Source: Geosiphon pyriformis (taxonomy: Eukaryota; Glomeromycota; Glomeromycetes; Archaeosporales; Geosiphonaceae). Taken from it: 64,000 nt of DNA. This document shows, piece after piece, positions 1-14,788 of this stretch. Positions within the stretch are counted from its first letter, which is position 1, and each line of letters begins with the position of its first letter. Position numbers and translations under genes: made by a program. Where the stretch lies: the NCBI GenBank assembly GCA_016748015.1, contig JAAOMT010000276.1, positions 250,249 through 314,248 on the forward strand. The letters run 5' to 3'. The notes below the pieces were generated by a model, which searched no databases, had not been told where the DNA came from, and saw nothing but the letters and a program-made list of their open reading frames with translations.

Positions 1-104
1 CCCTATAGTCTAGCTTTTAATAATCCTGGAGAATAAAGTTGAATTTTCCTTGTTTAAGGCTCAATTTTAGTAGGGATTGAGCTTCTTTCATTTGATTCTT
101 TTTC

Positions 105-1118
105 TCAAATTTCTCCAGAACTGGCATCTTCGTATTCACTCTCGTCTCCCTCGGTTTCTTCAGAACTGGAACCTTCGTATTCACTCTCGCCTGCCTCAGT
201 TTCTTCATCGCTAGGTCTTTCCGTGTCTCTTTTGTCAAAGCAGGTAGATGCCTTAGACTTTGTCTTTTTGAAGGGGTTTTTTATCGGAGCTTTTCTCTTA
301 GGTATTTCGATCTTTTTAAAATTCTCTTCATATTCTTGGACGTTGAGATTTTCCTTTTGTTCATGAACATTATCGCTATCATCTCCATCGGTATAAATCA
401 ATTCGTTAACTTCTGATTCATCACTTTCTTCACGATCGAAATCATTTCTTGCACTTTTTGTAGCAGCGAGATACTCCTTTGCGTTTGAGTACCCATGCTC
501 CACTGCGGTATAATACAAGATTCCTGTAGCTGCAAGCCCTTTCTTACCGAGACAATTGGAGCAATTGCAAATGCCACGACATTTAGGACACTCCCAACAC
601 CCTGAATGTTTTGCTTCTTTGACTGATTCACCATATCTTGCAGAAAGACATCGATTATCCATCATTAATGTGCATTGTTTGCCATTTTCGAGTATTCGAG
701 TACATCGTACTTTCTCTTCAACTGTTTTTTGACGGCATTGATGGCAGCTGGATCCTTCGACAGAGTCATAAATCCGACCACCTTGAATCCTTCTCCCAGG
801 ATTAGAGGTTCGAAGGCCACTATTATTTTTTACTTTTGGAAGTCGTCGTCGTCGCAGCATTGTGGTATGGCCTACTCCAAAATCGTTTTCATTGGGCTCG
901 GCATAGTTTACGGCTTTTCGTTCGCGTAAACTTCGGCGTGTTGGGCCCAAAATTTTGTTTGGGTTTTGCTTTTTTGGTTTTAATGTTCTCGGTAGAGCTT
1001 CGATGACAGTTTCTTTGAACTGGAGCCCAGCCAAACCTATCCTTTCTAAGGTTAGACGGTTTTCTTCCAGGTTTTGAAGCCGTCTAAGTTCGTATTCGTT
1101 GACCTTAGCGGCAGTCAT
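105..1118 (-). CDS. CDCA7-type zinc-finger protein (zf-4CXXC_R1)
   Basis: Single-exon frame of 337 aa starting at an ATG. Residues about 125-190 carry a dense Cys array: CHQC at 125-128, single Cys at 139, 149 and 157, then CWECPKCRGICNCSNC from 174. This is the signature of the CDCA7 / MAO-A-repressor R1 zinc finger. An Arg/Lys-rich N-terminal half (RRSLRERK, RRRRLPK) could bind DNA, and the C-terminal about 100 residues are acidic (repeated ESEYE, EET). In animals and plants CDCA7 recruits the HELLS/DDM1 remodeler and is tied to DNA-methylation maintenance; a similar nuclear chromatin role here is inference. The usual Pro in the motif after the last Cys (GxxPTG) is Ala (LAATG). No intron is needed. 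The family call is firm, the function less so. Confidence 0.8.
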   Translation of the reverse strand: MTAAKVNEYELRRLQNLEENRLTLERIGLAGLQFKETVIEALPRTLKPKKQNPNKILGPTRRSLRERKAVNYAEPNENDFGVGHTTMLRRRRLPKVKNNSGLRTSNPGRRIQGGRIYDSVEGSSCHQCRQKTVEEKVRCTRILENGKQCTLMMDNRCLSARYGESVKEAKHSGCWECPKCRGICNCSNCLGKKGLAATGILYYTAVEHGYSNAKEYLAATKSARNDFDREESDESEVNELIYTDGDDSDNVHEQKENLNVQEYEENFKKIEIPKRKAPIKNPFKKTKSKASTCFDKRDTERPSDEETEAGESEYEGSSSEETEGDESEYEDASSGEI

Positions 1119-3496
1119 GTTTTTAGGCTTCTTGAATCTAATATTTCTTGCAGCTGTTAAGACTTGGGGATTTTATGCATGTCGCGAAAAAATTAAGCGC
1201 GTCAGCGCGTCCAATCCCATGACTTATTTCTGATTGGAGGCAATGTATTTTTGTGAAACATCTATTTTTATATATAATTATTTAAAGATAATAATAATTT
1301 GTTAAAAAAAATAACAAATTTTATAATTATATTAAAATATAATAAAATTTAAAACAAAAAAATTAATTTTATTTAATACATTTATTAAAAGCTTAAAATA
1401 TTTAATAAAATATTTTAAAATAATAATAATAATTTAAGTTTTATTACTTTAAACTTTAGTGTCTGGTCACGTCTAATTTAGGTCACTTAGTTTGACGTAT
1501 TGTATTAGTTAGTGATTGTGCTTGCACGTTAAGAAAAAAAAAATTTTACTGAATTTTTATTATTTTAATGGTTTTTTAAATTTGATTTAAATAATTTAAT
1601 TTTAACAACTTTTAATGTACATAATTTAATGATATTAATAAATATTATACGAATTAGGTATTGGTAGAATACAATTAATCAAAACATAATAAATAAATAA
1701 ATATATATATATATATATTATAAATCAAAATAATAATTAAACAAATCTGTAAATTGATATAATAATTTAATAAGTAATAAATGTTAAAATAACTTAAATT
1801 TTAAATTTTAATTAATAAAAATAATTATTATTATTATTATTATTATTAATTAACGAATGAAGAAAATATATGTTTTAAGTTTTTTAAAAATTAAACAGAT
1901 TTTATTTGATTTTTAAATATTATTTAAATTAGTGAATTTTATTTTATTTTTTGTAAACCTATTTTAGTTTTTATTAAAAATTTTAATACTTAAAATAAAT
2001 ATTATTTAATTAAAGCAATTTTTTTTTGGTTTAAATAATTAATAAAAATTAAAATTATTTTTGTAATTTGTTTTTTTAATTGAAATTGTTAATTTTCAAA
2101 TAATTTAGTTTAAATATTTTTTAAGTTTAAAAAAAAACATGGTTTAATTTGTTTTGAAATTAATTGTCAATAATTTATTAATTTTATTTTATAAAACAAA
2201 ATAAGATGAATAATTGAAAAATAAATAGTTTTAATTAAAAAAAAAATTATTTTATAATTTAATAAAGTAAAAAAATAAAATTAATGTACATTACAATAAA
2301 AAAATCAATTTTAAAAACAATACACATAATTATTTAATTTAATAATTGTTTTGAATAAAACTGGCAAAAAAAATTCATAACCATTTTATTTTGTGTAATA
2401 TTATAATAAATTTTAATAAGTTTGATAATCATTAATCTGGTGGTTGGTAGAAAGCGTGTGAGCTGCTCCTAATATGTAATATTCCCTTTTAGTTAACACA
2501 TTCAAATAATTAATGTTTTTTTAAATTGTCTACTTTTAAAAAAAAAACAATTCTTTTACAATGGGTTTTTTAGTCTTTAAACCGAAAAGGTCTTATTCTG
2601 AACCTAAAAAATTACGTCACTGGAACTAAGCTAAAAACATGTTATTTTTATAGTGAGAGCAATAGCAAAAGATTTTTTATTCAACGCGACACGAGAATAA
2701 TAAATGATAGTATGTTGTCGTGATAATAAAAAGAAAGCCCTGGCATACATAATACAAAGAAAAGAACAATAAAAAAGATACATCAAGAAAATATATAGTA
2801 TGTGAGGAAAAACGTCATATGATTAAGTATGAAAATAATTTTACCAAAGCTATCGATTAATAATAGTGGTAGGGAAGTAGGTGAAGCAATATTAGTGAAT
2901 AAAGAAATCTACAAAATTGTGAATAATGCGAATGTTTGTGTGCGTTTTCTATATATACCAGAGTGTCAATAAGAAAAAAAGGTGTAATGTGAAAAGTGTC
3001 GGGTACAAAAACTGGCTATTACAAACTATTTCCAAGTGATGTTTAATAAAATAAAACAAAAAGAAAATACGGAAACATTTATGTGTTAAGATATATATAT
3101 ATATATAAAAAAGGATAATAGAAAAATTATTAGCATTATTAACAAATAGGGAAATTATAATGGGTGAACCGCACTCGAAAGGTGGCTCAAATCAATGTTC
3201 ATACTACTTTTGTTGTAATAGTTGTTGTCTAAATAGAAGAAAAAAAAATGATAAAATAATAAAAATAGATCAACACAAAATCTGAACCAAATGTTTGCAC
3301 GCCTGTTTCGGCTTTTTCTATAATAAAAATTAACCATCTCTTTTCCTGTCTCTCAATTCCCCACCCAAGCCAAAGCAAGCAAACATCCAACTTCCCATTT
3401 GCTCTAACCAATACTGAACCACCCCAATTGTTGATAATGTTGTTCCCGCATTTTCTCATTAAGAATGATGATGTCGTTGCGTGTGCAGGTGATTAT
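1119..3496. other. AT-rich intergenic region
   Basis: This interval between the CDCA7-like start and the helicase 3' end is very AT-rich, especially 1250-2430. It contains a (TA)n run near 1700-1719 and an (ATT)n run near 1823-1850. Frames are short and low in complexity. I see no gene, tRNA or recognisable element. The right part (2440-3490) is less extreme and may include the helicase 3' UTR. Confidence 0.6.
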
Positions 3497-6485
<2,989 letters not shown>

Positions 6486-7858
6486 AATTGAGACGGATCA
6501 CTTTTTTTTTCTAAAATAAAATAAGGTCGTAAACGACAGAGAATATTTTTCGAACAGATAAGAAAAAGAATTTTTTGGGGTTTATATAAATAGAGAAAAG
6601 GTAAGCAAACTGATAAGAAAAGGGATGTGAAAAAAAAATTAAAGCCAGCAGTGGCACTCCCAATAATATAGGAAACTATGCAGGCCACAGTCGGATGTAT
6701 TGGGTATGTACGGGTCAAAGCTTTTTCTTAACTTTGATAAAGTAAGAAACGACTTTCCTTGAATACTAACCTTTTAATATACTGAGCTTTATTTCCGATG
6801 AAAAATGCTGTACAACCAAAAAAATTATTTAGAAAATCTCAATTTCTACTACAGTTATTTTAAAATAGATTTTATTAGGTCTTTGTGACAAAAGGTTCAT
6901 CGCCCTCCCACTTTGATTACGAAACTATTACCACATGGCCATGTATCGGTGAAAGTGATAGATTGAAATTATGGCACCTAATTTTTCAAAATTATTTTAC
7001 CCGAAAATTCCGAAACCACAAATTTAGGTCATCATGGTGACATAATAACTATTTATGATTTCTACGGTAAAAAGCTCAAAGTGAATCTGAGCTCGTTAAA
7101 AAAGGTCGGGAGGAGAATACAAAATAATGGCAAAACGAGCTCCTAATTCCCTTTTTTCACTTCTATTTATTCCAAGTAGAGAAATGAGTACCCACTTTAA
7201 CTATTATACAAGAGTAAAAGTCACGTTAATAATCCAAGGAATAAACTAAATTGGGAAAATTATATGATGAAATGCTATTTATTGACTTTCAAAATTCTTT
7301 TTTAATAATTTTATGCAGCACAGTTGCAGCGCGTACAACCACTGAAGGACAAAAGATTCATAGAATAATGGAGTCCCTGTTAATCGGCTGAGGAATTATA
7401 AATGATCAGGTATTTTATGGAATGCAAGTTTCGGTTCTAACATGATCCAATGAGAAACTTTTTTTTGGACGAAACAATAGAAGCTGCGTTTCACTTTGTT
7501 TTTGTATCCGGACCTTGGATGCTTTAGCGTTATATATTAGCTTAATATCGCAGCGAGAAATGGTATCAACTAACCAGAAAAAAGTAAATACTAAAATTCA
7601 ATGACTATTCGCATATTTAGTTGTTGCTTTTATAATTATTTATTTGGGACGAAAAATATTAATGATGAACCTATCTATTGGGTAATTTTTATTTTGTTGA
7701 ATCTCGGTCATTTTCAAAATTAGCCAAAGTAAGATGAAAAGAGTCCATTTTTGGATTGGCCAATTAATTTCATTCTGAATTGTTTTAATGCTATTGAGCT
7801 CTGCTTATTGCTCTTAATAGTAGATCGTTATTAATTGATTTTGATCTTCTTTTGAGAC
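6486..7858. other. Intergenic region, no gene seen
   Basis: This lies between the start of the helicase and the stop of the TMEM70-like gene, so it holds the helicase promoter and 5' UTR on the right and the other gene's 3' UTR. Frames are short and none resembles a known domain. I saw no tRNA-like clover or repeat. Confidence 0.5.
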
Positions 7859-8850
7859 TCAAACGAGTTGCATTAATTGTTTCATTTCGCCATGTTGAGA
7901 AAGCTCTCTATGTACAAAAAAATGTAGTTTTGAGCGTACCTGTTTCCCAGAGGATTTAGAGACGGAAACGACATAAGGGATGTACTGGGTTTTAACTTTA
8001 AAAGTTGTAAATACACGCGCAGAACTTCCTAGAAAGGATATAGGAATTGTGGTTAGGTGAGGGCGGGTAAACAATGAAAGAGTTTCGAACGTTATTTCTG
8101 TTCGATTGGTTAGGACTTGTGGTGGATATGTAGATTTAGGAGTAGATGACAAAGATGAAGATTCGGACTTTATGGGGAGAGATGGAATAGGAATGGAGGA
8201 ATCAGGTTTTCGAAGATAGATTTTTGCTACGTATGGTGTAAATAAAAAACTTATCAGTCCTGTTGAGAGTGCACTTGTTCCAATCGCTAAAATAATTCAA
8301 AATGGATTGTGTTAGTTATACTGAGGGAATTTGATGAAAAACATTAACAGTAAAAGAGATATAATTCCAAAGGAAAATTAAATGACATCCATAAGCACAA
8401 AAAAGTATACAAGTAATTAGAAAAATTGATGCGTTGAAATTTGAGAGCAATTAAGTTCAAATGAAGCATGTAACTCTGTGATTTCGGAAATATCTCACCA
8501 AGTGAAATGAAAATCCACCTCGGTAGCATTGGAATTGGGCTTTCCGCCATATAAATCAATGGTGTTGCCAGCATGGTGGCGGTCAAAGATGATAGAGAGA
8601 AAAATTTTAAATGTTTGGAAACTCTTGATAAAGGGCCTGTATATATTAATAGATGGTCAGATTCTTTGAATGGTGTCGTCTGTGTCGTCTGTGCCGTTTG
8701 AGAGGAAAGAAAAGAATAGAGCTTAGCCGTTTTAACAGGTAGGACATTAGTGTAGAGATGGGGAATTAAGAAGGGTTTTGAAAGAATATGTTTTGAAGAT
8801 AATAAAGATGAGGAGCAGCGTGAATAGGTGAAGCGAAGAGCCGAGATCAT
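7859..8850 (-). CDS. TMEM70-like mitochondrial membrane protein, two exons
   Basis: Exons 8850-8499 and 8286-7859 join in phase (GT donor, AG acceptor) to give about 259 aa. The first ATG opens a segment with many Ser, Leu and Arg and no acidic residue (MISALRFTYSRCSSSLLSS), which looks like a mitochondrial presequence. The core has YTGPLSRVSKHLKFFSLSSL, a first membrane segment (TATMLATPLIY), a second one across the exon junction (AIGTSALSTGLISFLF), then TPYVAKIYL. This order (YTGPL, two membrane helices, PYV) matches the TMEM70/TMEM186 family of inner-membrane proteins, whose animal members help assemble ATP synthase and complex I. Which family member this is cannot be settled by eye. Confidence 0.72.
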
Positions 8851-9006
8851 TTTCGCGAAGGTTGGGAAAACTTTTTGATTGAATTCCTCGATCAACACAA
8901 TTAAAAAATTAATTGAAGTATCACATGATTTCCATGATCTAATCTAATTTAATAACATGTCGAGTTTAAGCAAGAGTACAAGTTTGCGCTGAAACTGGAG
9001 AACGAA

Positions 9007-9929
9007 TAATATTGAATGTTGGGGGGGGGGGTATCAAGATGAACTTTCAAAAGAATCCATAATCAAATATAATGAGGTTTTCATTGGGAAAATTCTGAAT
9101 TTTTCGAGTTTTGGCAAAATGATATCTATATAATCGTGAATTATTGCATCCAACTAACGACAATGAATATTTTATTGACCTTGATGGTCGGTACATATTG
9201 CAATATTATCGTACCGGAAAAATAATTTTCCCATCAACTTCAACATCCCTAATACCCTCTTCAAAACTTGGAGGTCATGGGGTGACAAACCAAATTTCAA
9301 CTTCAATATCCGTAAAGGCAAATAAAATCATCGCTACTCCCATTTCCCGTTTACCCGTGAAGAATTTGAAGAAGAATTTCAATACTTTATGATACCTCAA
9401 CCTACCGACATCTCGAAACCATGTCTGATTCGTCAAGTTGCGGCTAAAAAAATTGACGAATTTGTAGATTGTCTCAGGCAAGTTATTCTTTACGCTGTCT
9501 CAGAATTTTGTACTGAACTGGATCTTTATCTTGAAACGTACCTTTGGCCTGGTGAAACCATTCTCGTGTATCAGGCCACAGTGAATCCAAACAAGATGGC
9601 CAAATATTTACATCAATGTACCCAGATTCGTGGACGATGAAGTGTCGAAGAAGCACCGAATACCGAGCATATTTTTTGATGCTCGTATGATGGACATGTT
9701 AAAACCATTTCGATATTCTGGATTCTCCTTGATTTCAATGGTGTTGCCCGAGTTGGAGATATTTTTTAAGTCTGAGATGCCAGATCTAGTGTTTCATCCT
9801 TATAGTGATTATGGATTTGAAGGAATTTGTTTAATCTTTGGACTAGCAACAAAAAAACCGGAGGCCATTAAAGAATCTCGATTAGGAAAACGGTTTTCCA
9901 CGAGGTTTAAATCGGAACGAGAAACCTAA
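9007..9929 (+). pseudogene. Broken BTB/T1 (KCTD-like) paralogue
   Basis: Remains of a gene like the ones at 11.2-12.3 kb and 14.8-15.8 kb. ILNVGG is followed by a run of G's (about 9020-9031). The T1 core (RELLHPTNDNEYFIDLDGR, then YILQYYRTGK) has lost three residues where the paralogues read GHLF. A frame change near 9350 is needed to reach TREEFEEEFQYFMIPQP and the KIDEFVDCLRQVILYAVSEF block, and another near 9630 to reach the C-terminal block that ends at 9929. With at least two frameshifts, a deletion and stops upstream, it is best called a pseudogene. Its length and module order otherwise follow the intact copies. Confidence 0.75.
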
Positions 9930-10238
9930 AAGCAAATCGGTTGATGTAATGAGTTAAAAGTTTTTAGAAATGTACAGTAAAATATTTGTATTTTCAAATT
10001 TTATTTAGAATCATACACTAGTTAAAAACTTTTAAATGACATCGTTTACAAAATTATCAGTTTCAAAAGACTAAAAATACTTTTTATTGAAAAGGATAGA
10101 GGGATTTTAATGAATCGGACAATATATTAATATGATAACTAGCAGCCTAGAAACTTTTTTTCGATAAATACATATTATAATCGGTTGCCGAATTTCTATT
10201 TAATTTTTCAAAAGTTCTGATTTTACTGACAAGACGAT

Positions 10239-10290
<52 letters not shown>

Positions 10291-11243
10291 GTACGAGACA
10301 AATTGTGACGGTAATTAATTATTTTGTTTATTGCAACCTCATTCATAGAGAGGTTATGAAGATCAATTTTAAGCTTTAAAACTCTGATCACTATTCTTTC
10401 GTGAAAGATACCGAATATAAAAAAGAAAAGGAAAATGACCATCTAAAATCATTCAAATTAAGAATTGCGTTAAATTTAACCTTACCCTTTCGAAAGTTTA
10501 TAATGAAACGTCTCTGTACTCATTAAAAGGCTTGTTCCAAGATGGATGATCTTATCCATAATTCCCGGTAACAGGATTTTGAATTAAATTGCATCGTTCA
10601 AATAAACAGTCTTCTTTGTCTTTGATTTCTACATTTGCGTGAACATTGGTTGCCTTCTTTTCAAAGGGAAAATGATAAATTCAAGGACTACTTGAAAAGC
10701 TAAAAATTTTATGATAAAAACCATAATACTCTCGTCCTCATACTTGCATATCAAGTTTTCAGGAATACTGCTGAGTAATAGAAGCTTAAACGTCTATGGG
10801 ACACTTGGTAGCTAATAAGAGATTCCAAAAAATAAAAAATAAAAAATAAAAATTTATAGTGGTGAAATAGAGTTAAAGATTTCGTATTCTTTGTGGTTGA
10901 ACAAATGAGATCATTACTGCTAGAATATTGAGATTTATATAGTAATCTAATTTCAAAGATTCAAAATTGAATTTATAGTTTTACCTGAAAAACAAAAAAA
11001 AACATCAACAATGGTTTAAGAAATACTTTGATACCTTCTTTCAAGTGTTCTAATTATAAAAAGTTTTAGGAGGTGAGAATTTTTATGTAAATCTATCTCT
11101 TTTTACATCTGGAGTCTAATAAAAATTGATAATCTATCTTCTAAGCTCTGAAGAAATTTTAAAAATTTTGAATCCACAATGGCGGGGAGTCTAATCTTAA
11201 AATCTGACTATTAATTATCATATTTTCCATCTCTGAATTAGCC
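9930..11243. other. Intergenic region with an (AAT)n tract
   Basis: Between the broken and the first intact KCTD-like paralogue. It contains an (AAT)n microsatellite at about 10241-10286. No coding block with recognisable domains was found on either strand. Confidence 0.5.
10241..10286. repeat. (AAT)n microsatellite
   Basis: About fifteen uninterrupted AAT units. The Tyr-only frame across it on the minus strand is a by-product of the repeat. Confidence 0.9.
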
Positions 11244-12322
11244 TTACTCCGCCCTACATAAGCCTGACTTTCCAAGGCTTGAATTCTTTAAAACTTCATC
11301 ATCCCCAAACATGCCATTAACCAACATCCGAACACTTCTCGAATTCAAATTGGCGTAATCTTCATATTTCCACTTCAAACCCGGCTGATCATGTTCTAGA
11401 AATGAACCAATTTCACCACCAAATTTTCCCAAAATTGTATAACCGACACTTCCGAATGGATTAATTATCATTTTAACGGTATCAGAGATGGCTGCATCGT
11501 GATCGGTAGAATGACCGAAATAGAAATAAGGTGGACCACGATTTTTTTGAAAAGTGATTCGAATACTGGTTTCAAAAATGGCCAATAGTTCGTAAATAAT
11601 CTCACGTAATGCAGCAACGAATGAGTCTAGTTTAATGACGGCTGGATGTTGTGCGGCGCTACGTAATGAGATTGTGGTGAATGACATGTTTTCTGTATCA
11701 CGTGGTGTACCTGGGATTTGAAAGTAATCCATTTCGTCTTCTAATGCTTCGCGAGAGATTGGAAGAAGGTTGTGATTTGAAGAGTTTGAATTTGAAGAAG
11801 ATCTTTCATCCGGCCAATAAATTTTTCCTGTACGATAGAATTGAAGAATGTACCAAAAGAGATGGCCATCGCGATCTATGAAATGTTCGTTTCCATTAAC
11901 TGGATGAAGAAGCGCACTATTACGTTCATGAAACATTATTCCGAGTAGAGTGGTCGGATAAGCTGTAAATGTGGATCTATATGTTTCGTACTAGCGACCA
12001 AAAAAATTAAGAGGTAAATAAATAAAAAATACATTAATTTTTATTAATATTGGATATGATTATTGATGATATTTGACATAATGCCTATTTCTTCCTTTAA
12101 AAAAGAACTTACCTTTACACCACCAACATTCACCACTATTCGTTCTTCACCGATCATTATTGGAATCCCATTATTAGTATTGATAATAGTAGCATCGCTG
12201 TTGTTATTACAAACTGCACTAACACCATTGCTATATACGTTCATAATATTATTGGTATGAGCAGTATGGTGGTAATGGGGTTGTTCTTGGAAGAGGCTAT
12301 TGACGTGCCTTAATGTCGCCAT
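11244..12322 (-). CDS. BTB/T1 potassium-channel tetramerisation-domain protein (KCTD-like)
   Basis: Exons 12322-12113 and 11990-11244 join in phase 0 to give 318 aa; the ATG at 12322 is the first in frame. The T1/BTB fold is split by the intron: IVVNVGGVK ends exon 1 and YETYRSTFTAYPTTLLGIMF opens exon 2, followed by FIDRDGHLFWYILQFYRTGKIYWP, the classic KCTD core. It has no membrane segment, so it is a soluble KCTD-type protein and not a channel. The C-terminal part (AALREIIYELLAIFETSIRI, then VGYTILGKFGGEIGSFLEH) is shared with the two neighbouring paralogues and is not a domain I recognise. KCTD proteins form multimers and often act as cullin-3 adaptors; that role is only inferred. The N-terminal 60 residues are Asn/His-rich. 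Confidence 0.82.
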
Positions 12323-13183
12323 AAACAAGAATAAAAGTTAAAAATTTTCACACTACAATAGAGGAAGGCGGTTGTTATAAGTTCTTTTAATCAAGTCGGT
12401 TTCTAGCAATAGAATTTGATTAAAGCTAGATTCTGAATGGGGCTTGATACGCAGTGAAGGTTCCTAAATCTGGTTTTCACTAAAAGGTTTGAGTGCCGTT
12501 AAATTTTTAACTTTTTTCAACACGTTTCAAAGAAACTGCTAATATAATACTCAAAGTTCATAAACTTTTATTTTTATTAAAAATACAGGCAATTAAACAA
12601 ACTACTGACGACAAGAGACTTCGAAACCGGGAAAGATCTCAAAAGTCAGGAAGAGAGCTTCTTTTTCCAATTGATCGTCTTTGCCAAAAATTATAAAAAA
12701 TAAATTTCTGAAATACACACGACTTCAAAACTTTAGTTAGTGAGAGCCGATATGACTCCAAATTAGTGTTAGATATGAATCCTCGTGATACCAACTGCAA
12801 AGCAACGGCGACAACGACGACGACGACGACGACGACAATGCAACGGATTTTTGATGGCAAGATAAATTTAACAAAATTTTCCACTACATATACTTTTTTT
12901 CGTCAGAGGCTAACTTTAACGACTATACCTCTACCATTTAAATCTGTCTAATTTGCAGATATGCAGAAATTCGTCTCATGTTAAAGATTTATTGTTCATA
13001 TATGGAGATAAAAAATCTTTCAATGTTGTACAAAAGTTCGATATACGAAAACAATACACATCCGTGAAATGTTGAACCTGATGCGTTTTCAATTTATCAA
13101 AGTTGACGATTTAAAAGAAACCTCCAAATTACGTTTTGTCCTGATCTCGCATGGATTGTAATAGATAATGCTAAGCATTGCTA
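12323..13183. other. Intergenic region with a (GAC)n tract
   Basis: Upstream region of the 11.2-kb KCTD-like gene. A (GAC)n trinucleotide tract lies at about 12808-12838; the poly-Thr frame through it is a by-product. No gene was recognised. Confidence 0.5.
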
Positions 13184-13411
13184 CTATTTCTGGAGAAAAA
13201 TTCCTCGAGCACCATTTTCATTTCTATCCACTACAGTCTTACAATTTCGGCATTTATATATCTCAGATCCCAGATGTTTTGGATGTTTCCAAGTCTTGTA
13301 TATATAACCTTCATTTTGGATAAGAACATGAACTCCTAATTCCTCTGCTTTGGCTATTAAACGTTGTCGAAATCGATAATGTGCCCAGCCAAGCATCTTT
13401 TGATACCTCAA
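13184..13411 (-). pseudogene. C-terminal remnant of a Fanzor/TnpB (OrfB) nuclease
   Basis: The last about 75 residues of this frame match the C-terminal end of TnpB/Fanzor proteins: GWAHYRFRQRLIAKAEELGV, VLIQNEGY, then a zinc-ribbon-like stretch ending KCRNC and VVDRNENGARGIFL. In intact members the ribbon has two CxxC pairs and the last RuvC motif reads DRDxNGARGI. Here the first Cys pair is gone (KTWKHPK where KTCxxC is expected) and the catalytic Asp of the third RuvC motif is Asn (DRN). The upstream RuvC-I/II regions are missing, because the sequence runs into AT-rich DNA beyond about 13500. It is a dead, truncated copy. The family assignment rests on motif recognition and was not searched. 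Confidence 0.72.
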
Positions 13412-14186
13412 AAGGAGGAATAATAATAATATTAAATTCATGAGTAAAAAAAAGCAATAAACTCTGTAAATCTCATTTTGCAAGTGTTTAATTTTTCTTT
13501 TTGCATTTAAAAGTTGGTTCTTTTTTTGGTGATATTAAATTGTCCAAATACAAGCAATTTGTCCAATATTTTTGTTAACCAATTTTACTTATTTTTTTTT
13601 TAGTAGAAGACTATTATGTAAAAAATATATAAATATTGGAATTAATAAAAACTGCATAAATAAAGCTATTTAATTAGTTTTTCAAAAATTTATATAATTT
13701 TGTATAAAAAAAACCATTGGTTGTTTTTGTATTATGTTTCAAATAAGCTTGTATTAATATGTATATTTATATATTAATAAAGTATGAAAATAAAAAACAT
13801 TAAAAAAATTTAAAAAATTTTTGAACATAAATTATAATTATTTAATATAATATTTTATAAAAACCAAAAAATAAATAAATATATTAATATATATTTTGTT
13901 ATTATTTTATGCAACTAATATTTAATTAATTATTTTATTTGTAATATTAACAAAAATTAAGTTTAAACAACTTTATAAAAAATATGTTTAATTAAATTTA
14001 ATTTTAAATAATTGAATTATTATGGTATTTATTATAAAATTATTATTGGTTTTTTTGTTTTGTTTTGTTTTTTTAATTTCTATGTTTTTATTTGTATTTT
14101 GTCGTTTATTATTTTTGTATTTTACAAATAAAAATAATATTAATAACAAAAATAATTTTGGTTAATTCATCTTTATTTAAAAACGG

Positions 14187-14220
<34 letters not shown>

Positions 14221-14240
14221 AAATTCCCTTTTTGCTTGAA

Positions 14241-14271
<31 letters not shown>

Positions 14272-14788
14272 GTCAAAAAAATTGGAAATAATGAAAATAA
14301 ATTTAATAAAATTATAAAATTATCAAGAAATTTTGGTGGAAATTTTTTTTAATTACAGGTAATTAGAAATCTAACAATAGTACTTTAAAAGTATTTTTTG
14401 AACAAGACAATTTATGACAATTGAATTTATCTTTCTCAATTGTGAGTTAACAAAACTAATCCATACTAACATTAACTTTGGAGTCTAATTAATGACTTTC
14501 CTTGATAGAGTTACACTTGCTTGATTTGTCGACACTTGAATAAAGACTTTTCATTAGATGATGAAACAGAATATTTTGCGCCACATTCCAAGTTATTTGA
14601 ATTGTATCCCCCCGATTTATCATAACACAATAATAGTAATTACATGCAGTGCTAACTAAGACCATTAATTTCTGCATGAGCCTTTAATAGAGGATCAAAC
14701 AATCCATCCGACGATAATGGCCTCTAATGAGCAAGTCTAATTCTAAAATCTCATCAAAATATTTTATTTCATCTTATTTTTGATATCA
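13412..14788. other. AT-rich intergenic region with TTG and AAT microsatellites
   Basis: The stretch is extremely AT-rich from about 13500 to 14400, with a (TTG)n tract at 14186-14219 and an (AAT)n tract at about 14240-14270. The Cys-rich frame there is a translation of the TTG repeat. The right end is the upstream region of the plus-strand KCTD-like gene. Confidence 0.55.

Noticed and set aside
8851-8898. Longer N-terminus for the TMEM70-like protein
   Set aside because: The open frame extends upstream but without ATG and adds acidic residues that do not fit a mitochondrial presequence.
14092-14352. Plus-strand Cys-rich frame
   Set aside because: Poly-Cys comes from a (TTG)n microsatellite in AT-rich DNA.
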